6,704 nt of DNA from the NCBI GenBank assembly GCA_016930955.1, contig JAFGFR010000228.1, forward strand, positions 1-6,704. The letters are read 5' to 3'. The notes beneath the pieces were generated by a model. The model was not told the DNA's origin and searched no databases. It saw only the letters and a program-made list of their open reading frames with translations. The translations under genes and the position numbers were made by a program. Below, piece by piece: positions 5,871 through 6,704 of the stretch. The DNA comes from Victivallales bacterium (GTDB lineage: Bacteria > Verrucomicrobiota > Lentisphaeria > Victivallales > JAADHT01). Every line of letters begins with the position of its first letter. Position 1 is the stretch's first letter.

Positions 5871-5915
5871 AATTTTCAATTTCTGGTGAACTCGCCGCCG
5901 AATCCCATCAGGGCA

Positions 5916-6674
5916 CTATCTTACCGGCAGACCAAACTCGCTCGCGTCAATATCCTCGTTCTCCTTGACCGAATCCAGCGTGTTGATGAATTCCAGCCCG
6001 CCGTGCAACATCCTTGTCCTCACCGGGACATGCCTGCCATTTATCTTGTCGTACTGCTCGAATATCGTCACAATGCTGGTCGGGCCTTCCGGGGAGTCCA
6101 TAGTCATCTCTATGCGTGAAACAAGGAAGCTGCCCTTGTCCACGAAGAACTTCCATTCCCCCAGGTCTGCCGCGGACTTCGGCTTGCCTGAAAGCACAAC
6201 ATGCTCCTTCCCGTCAAGAATAAAGCCGTCGTCCATGATTGAGAGGTCGTCGAAAATCTCCAGCATGGAAACCGAAGGGGTCTTTGCCAGCAGCTCGAAC
6301 TTCATCAGCTCGAGCTCTGCGTCCCTGAGCTCCCGGAGCCCCTCCATCGGGGAAAACTCCCAGGCCTGCCCGCCTGAGAAAACTCTGGTCACAGTCCCAT
6401 ACCCCTCGATTTCACTCTCGTTTCGGGTCTTGTCTGGATAACTGTCCTTCACAGTGGTCTTGATCTCAAGCCCCAAAGAGGGTGCGATAGTGTTGTATAC
6501 CGTGACCATGGTCTTTACCTTGAGCCTGCTCCCGGAAGGGTCGACGGCGGCCTCCATTTTCCCCACAACATCCTCGACGGTCAGAATATCCCCCCGAAGA
6601 AGGTTCGGGATGGACAGGACAAAAATCGATAAAGTTACCGCAAGCAGCGCCGTGATGGGAGATTTCTGGCTCAT
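5916..6674 (-). CDS. Exported LolA-like (outer membrane lipoprotein-sorting family) protein
   Basis: This 252-residue protein has a clear N-terminal export signal: Lys4, a hydrophobic core at about 8-26, and probable cleavage near LRG-D (28/29). There is no lipobox cysteine, so it should be periplasmic. The mature part has the half-barrel pattern of LolA/LolB-like proteins: a start helix (TVEDVVGKMEAAV), strands KVKTMVTVYN, KTRNESEIEG and GTVTRVFSGGQAWEFSP, later VLSGKPKSAADLGEWKFFVDKGSFLVSRIEMTM, and the closing YDKINGRHVPVRTRM. This is the subgroup often annotated as outer membrane lipoprotein-sorting protein. True LolA function is not implied; such paralogues bind lipid or glycolipid ligands. 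ATG 6674 is bounded by an in-frame TGA at 6701-6699, but no clear Shine-Dalgarno site precedes it, so a slightly later start is possible. It lies 54 bases upstream of the beta-helix start and probably shares its transcript; no promoter is visible within the 30 bases left in the window. Confidence 0.8.
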   Translation of the reverse strand: MSQKSPITALLAVTLSIFVLSIPNLLRGDILTVEDVVGKMEAAVDPSGSRLKVKTMVTVYNTIAPSLGLEIKTTVKDSYPDKTRNESEIEGYGTVTRVFSGGQAWEFSPMEGLRELRDAELELMKFELLAKTPSVSMLEIFDDLSIMDDGFILDGKEHVVLSGKPKSAADLGEWKFFVDKGSFLVSRIEMTMDSPEGPTSIVTIFEQYDKINGRHVPVRTRMLHGGLEFINTLDSVKENEDIDASEFGLPVR

Positions 6675-6704
6675 GAGAGTAAAGTTTGCCCTAGGATTTC
6701 ACGC

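Overview
The window appears to be bacterial chromosome, moderately GC-rich inside genes and AT-rich between them. It looks Gram-negative, because it carries a LolA-like lipoprotein-sorting family protein. The mix of a glycan-type glycosyltransferase, a GH141-like beta-helix protein and a UPF0158 fragment would fit the Planctomycetes-Verrucomicrobia-Lentisphaerae group or a similar phylum. That placement is a guess from memory of where such proteins are common; nothing in the window fixes the taxonomy.

The left third (1 to about 2450, plus strand) looks like a graveyard of accessory genes around one intact gene. After an AT-rich leader with an imperfect palindrome (1-49) comes a 110-residue remnant of a type I restriction methyltransferase (hsdM). 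It keeps the NPPF catalytic motif and the original frame but seems to have lost three large blocks. Its stop overlaps the ATG of a full-length Fic AMP-transferase gene (555-1589) with an intact active-site motif and an N-terminal inhibitory motif. The Fic frame then stays open for 80 more codons, up to a short ORF that begins like the N-terminus of a type I specificity subunit (hsdS) and ends like an unrelated dehydrogenase-type tail. The order hsdM-fic-hsdS is a familiar operon order, so the likely history is a type I restriction operon that eroded and left Fic as the only intact gene. A 5'-truncated UPF0158 gene follows. Two similar AT-rich segments (44-101 and 2071-2113) flank the restriction remnant.

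The right two thirds (2392-6674, minus strand) is a compact run of three intact genes, read from right to left: an exported LolA-like protein, a large right-handed parallel beta-helix protein related to GH141, and a GT-B fold family 4 glycosyltransferase. The last two overlap by ATGA and the first two are about 54 bases apart, so they are probably one transcription unit. A role in making, modifying or exporting a surface or secreted glycan is reasonable but inferred. The glycosyltransferase runs convergently into the UPF0158 remnant and overlaps its 3' end by 52 bases; a hairpin at 2148-2172 may end the minus-strand transcript.

No RNA gene, CRISPR array, insertion sequence or transposase was recognised. 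The best candidates for something unusual are the in-frame shrunken hsdM coupled to Fic, the hsdS-start chimera, and a substituted donor-site lysine in the glycosyltransferase.
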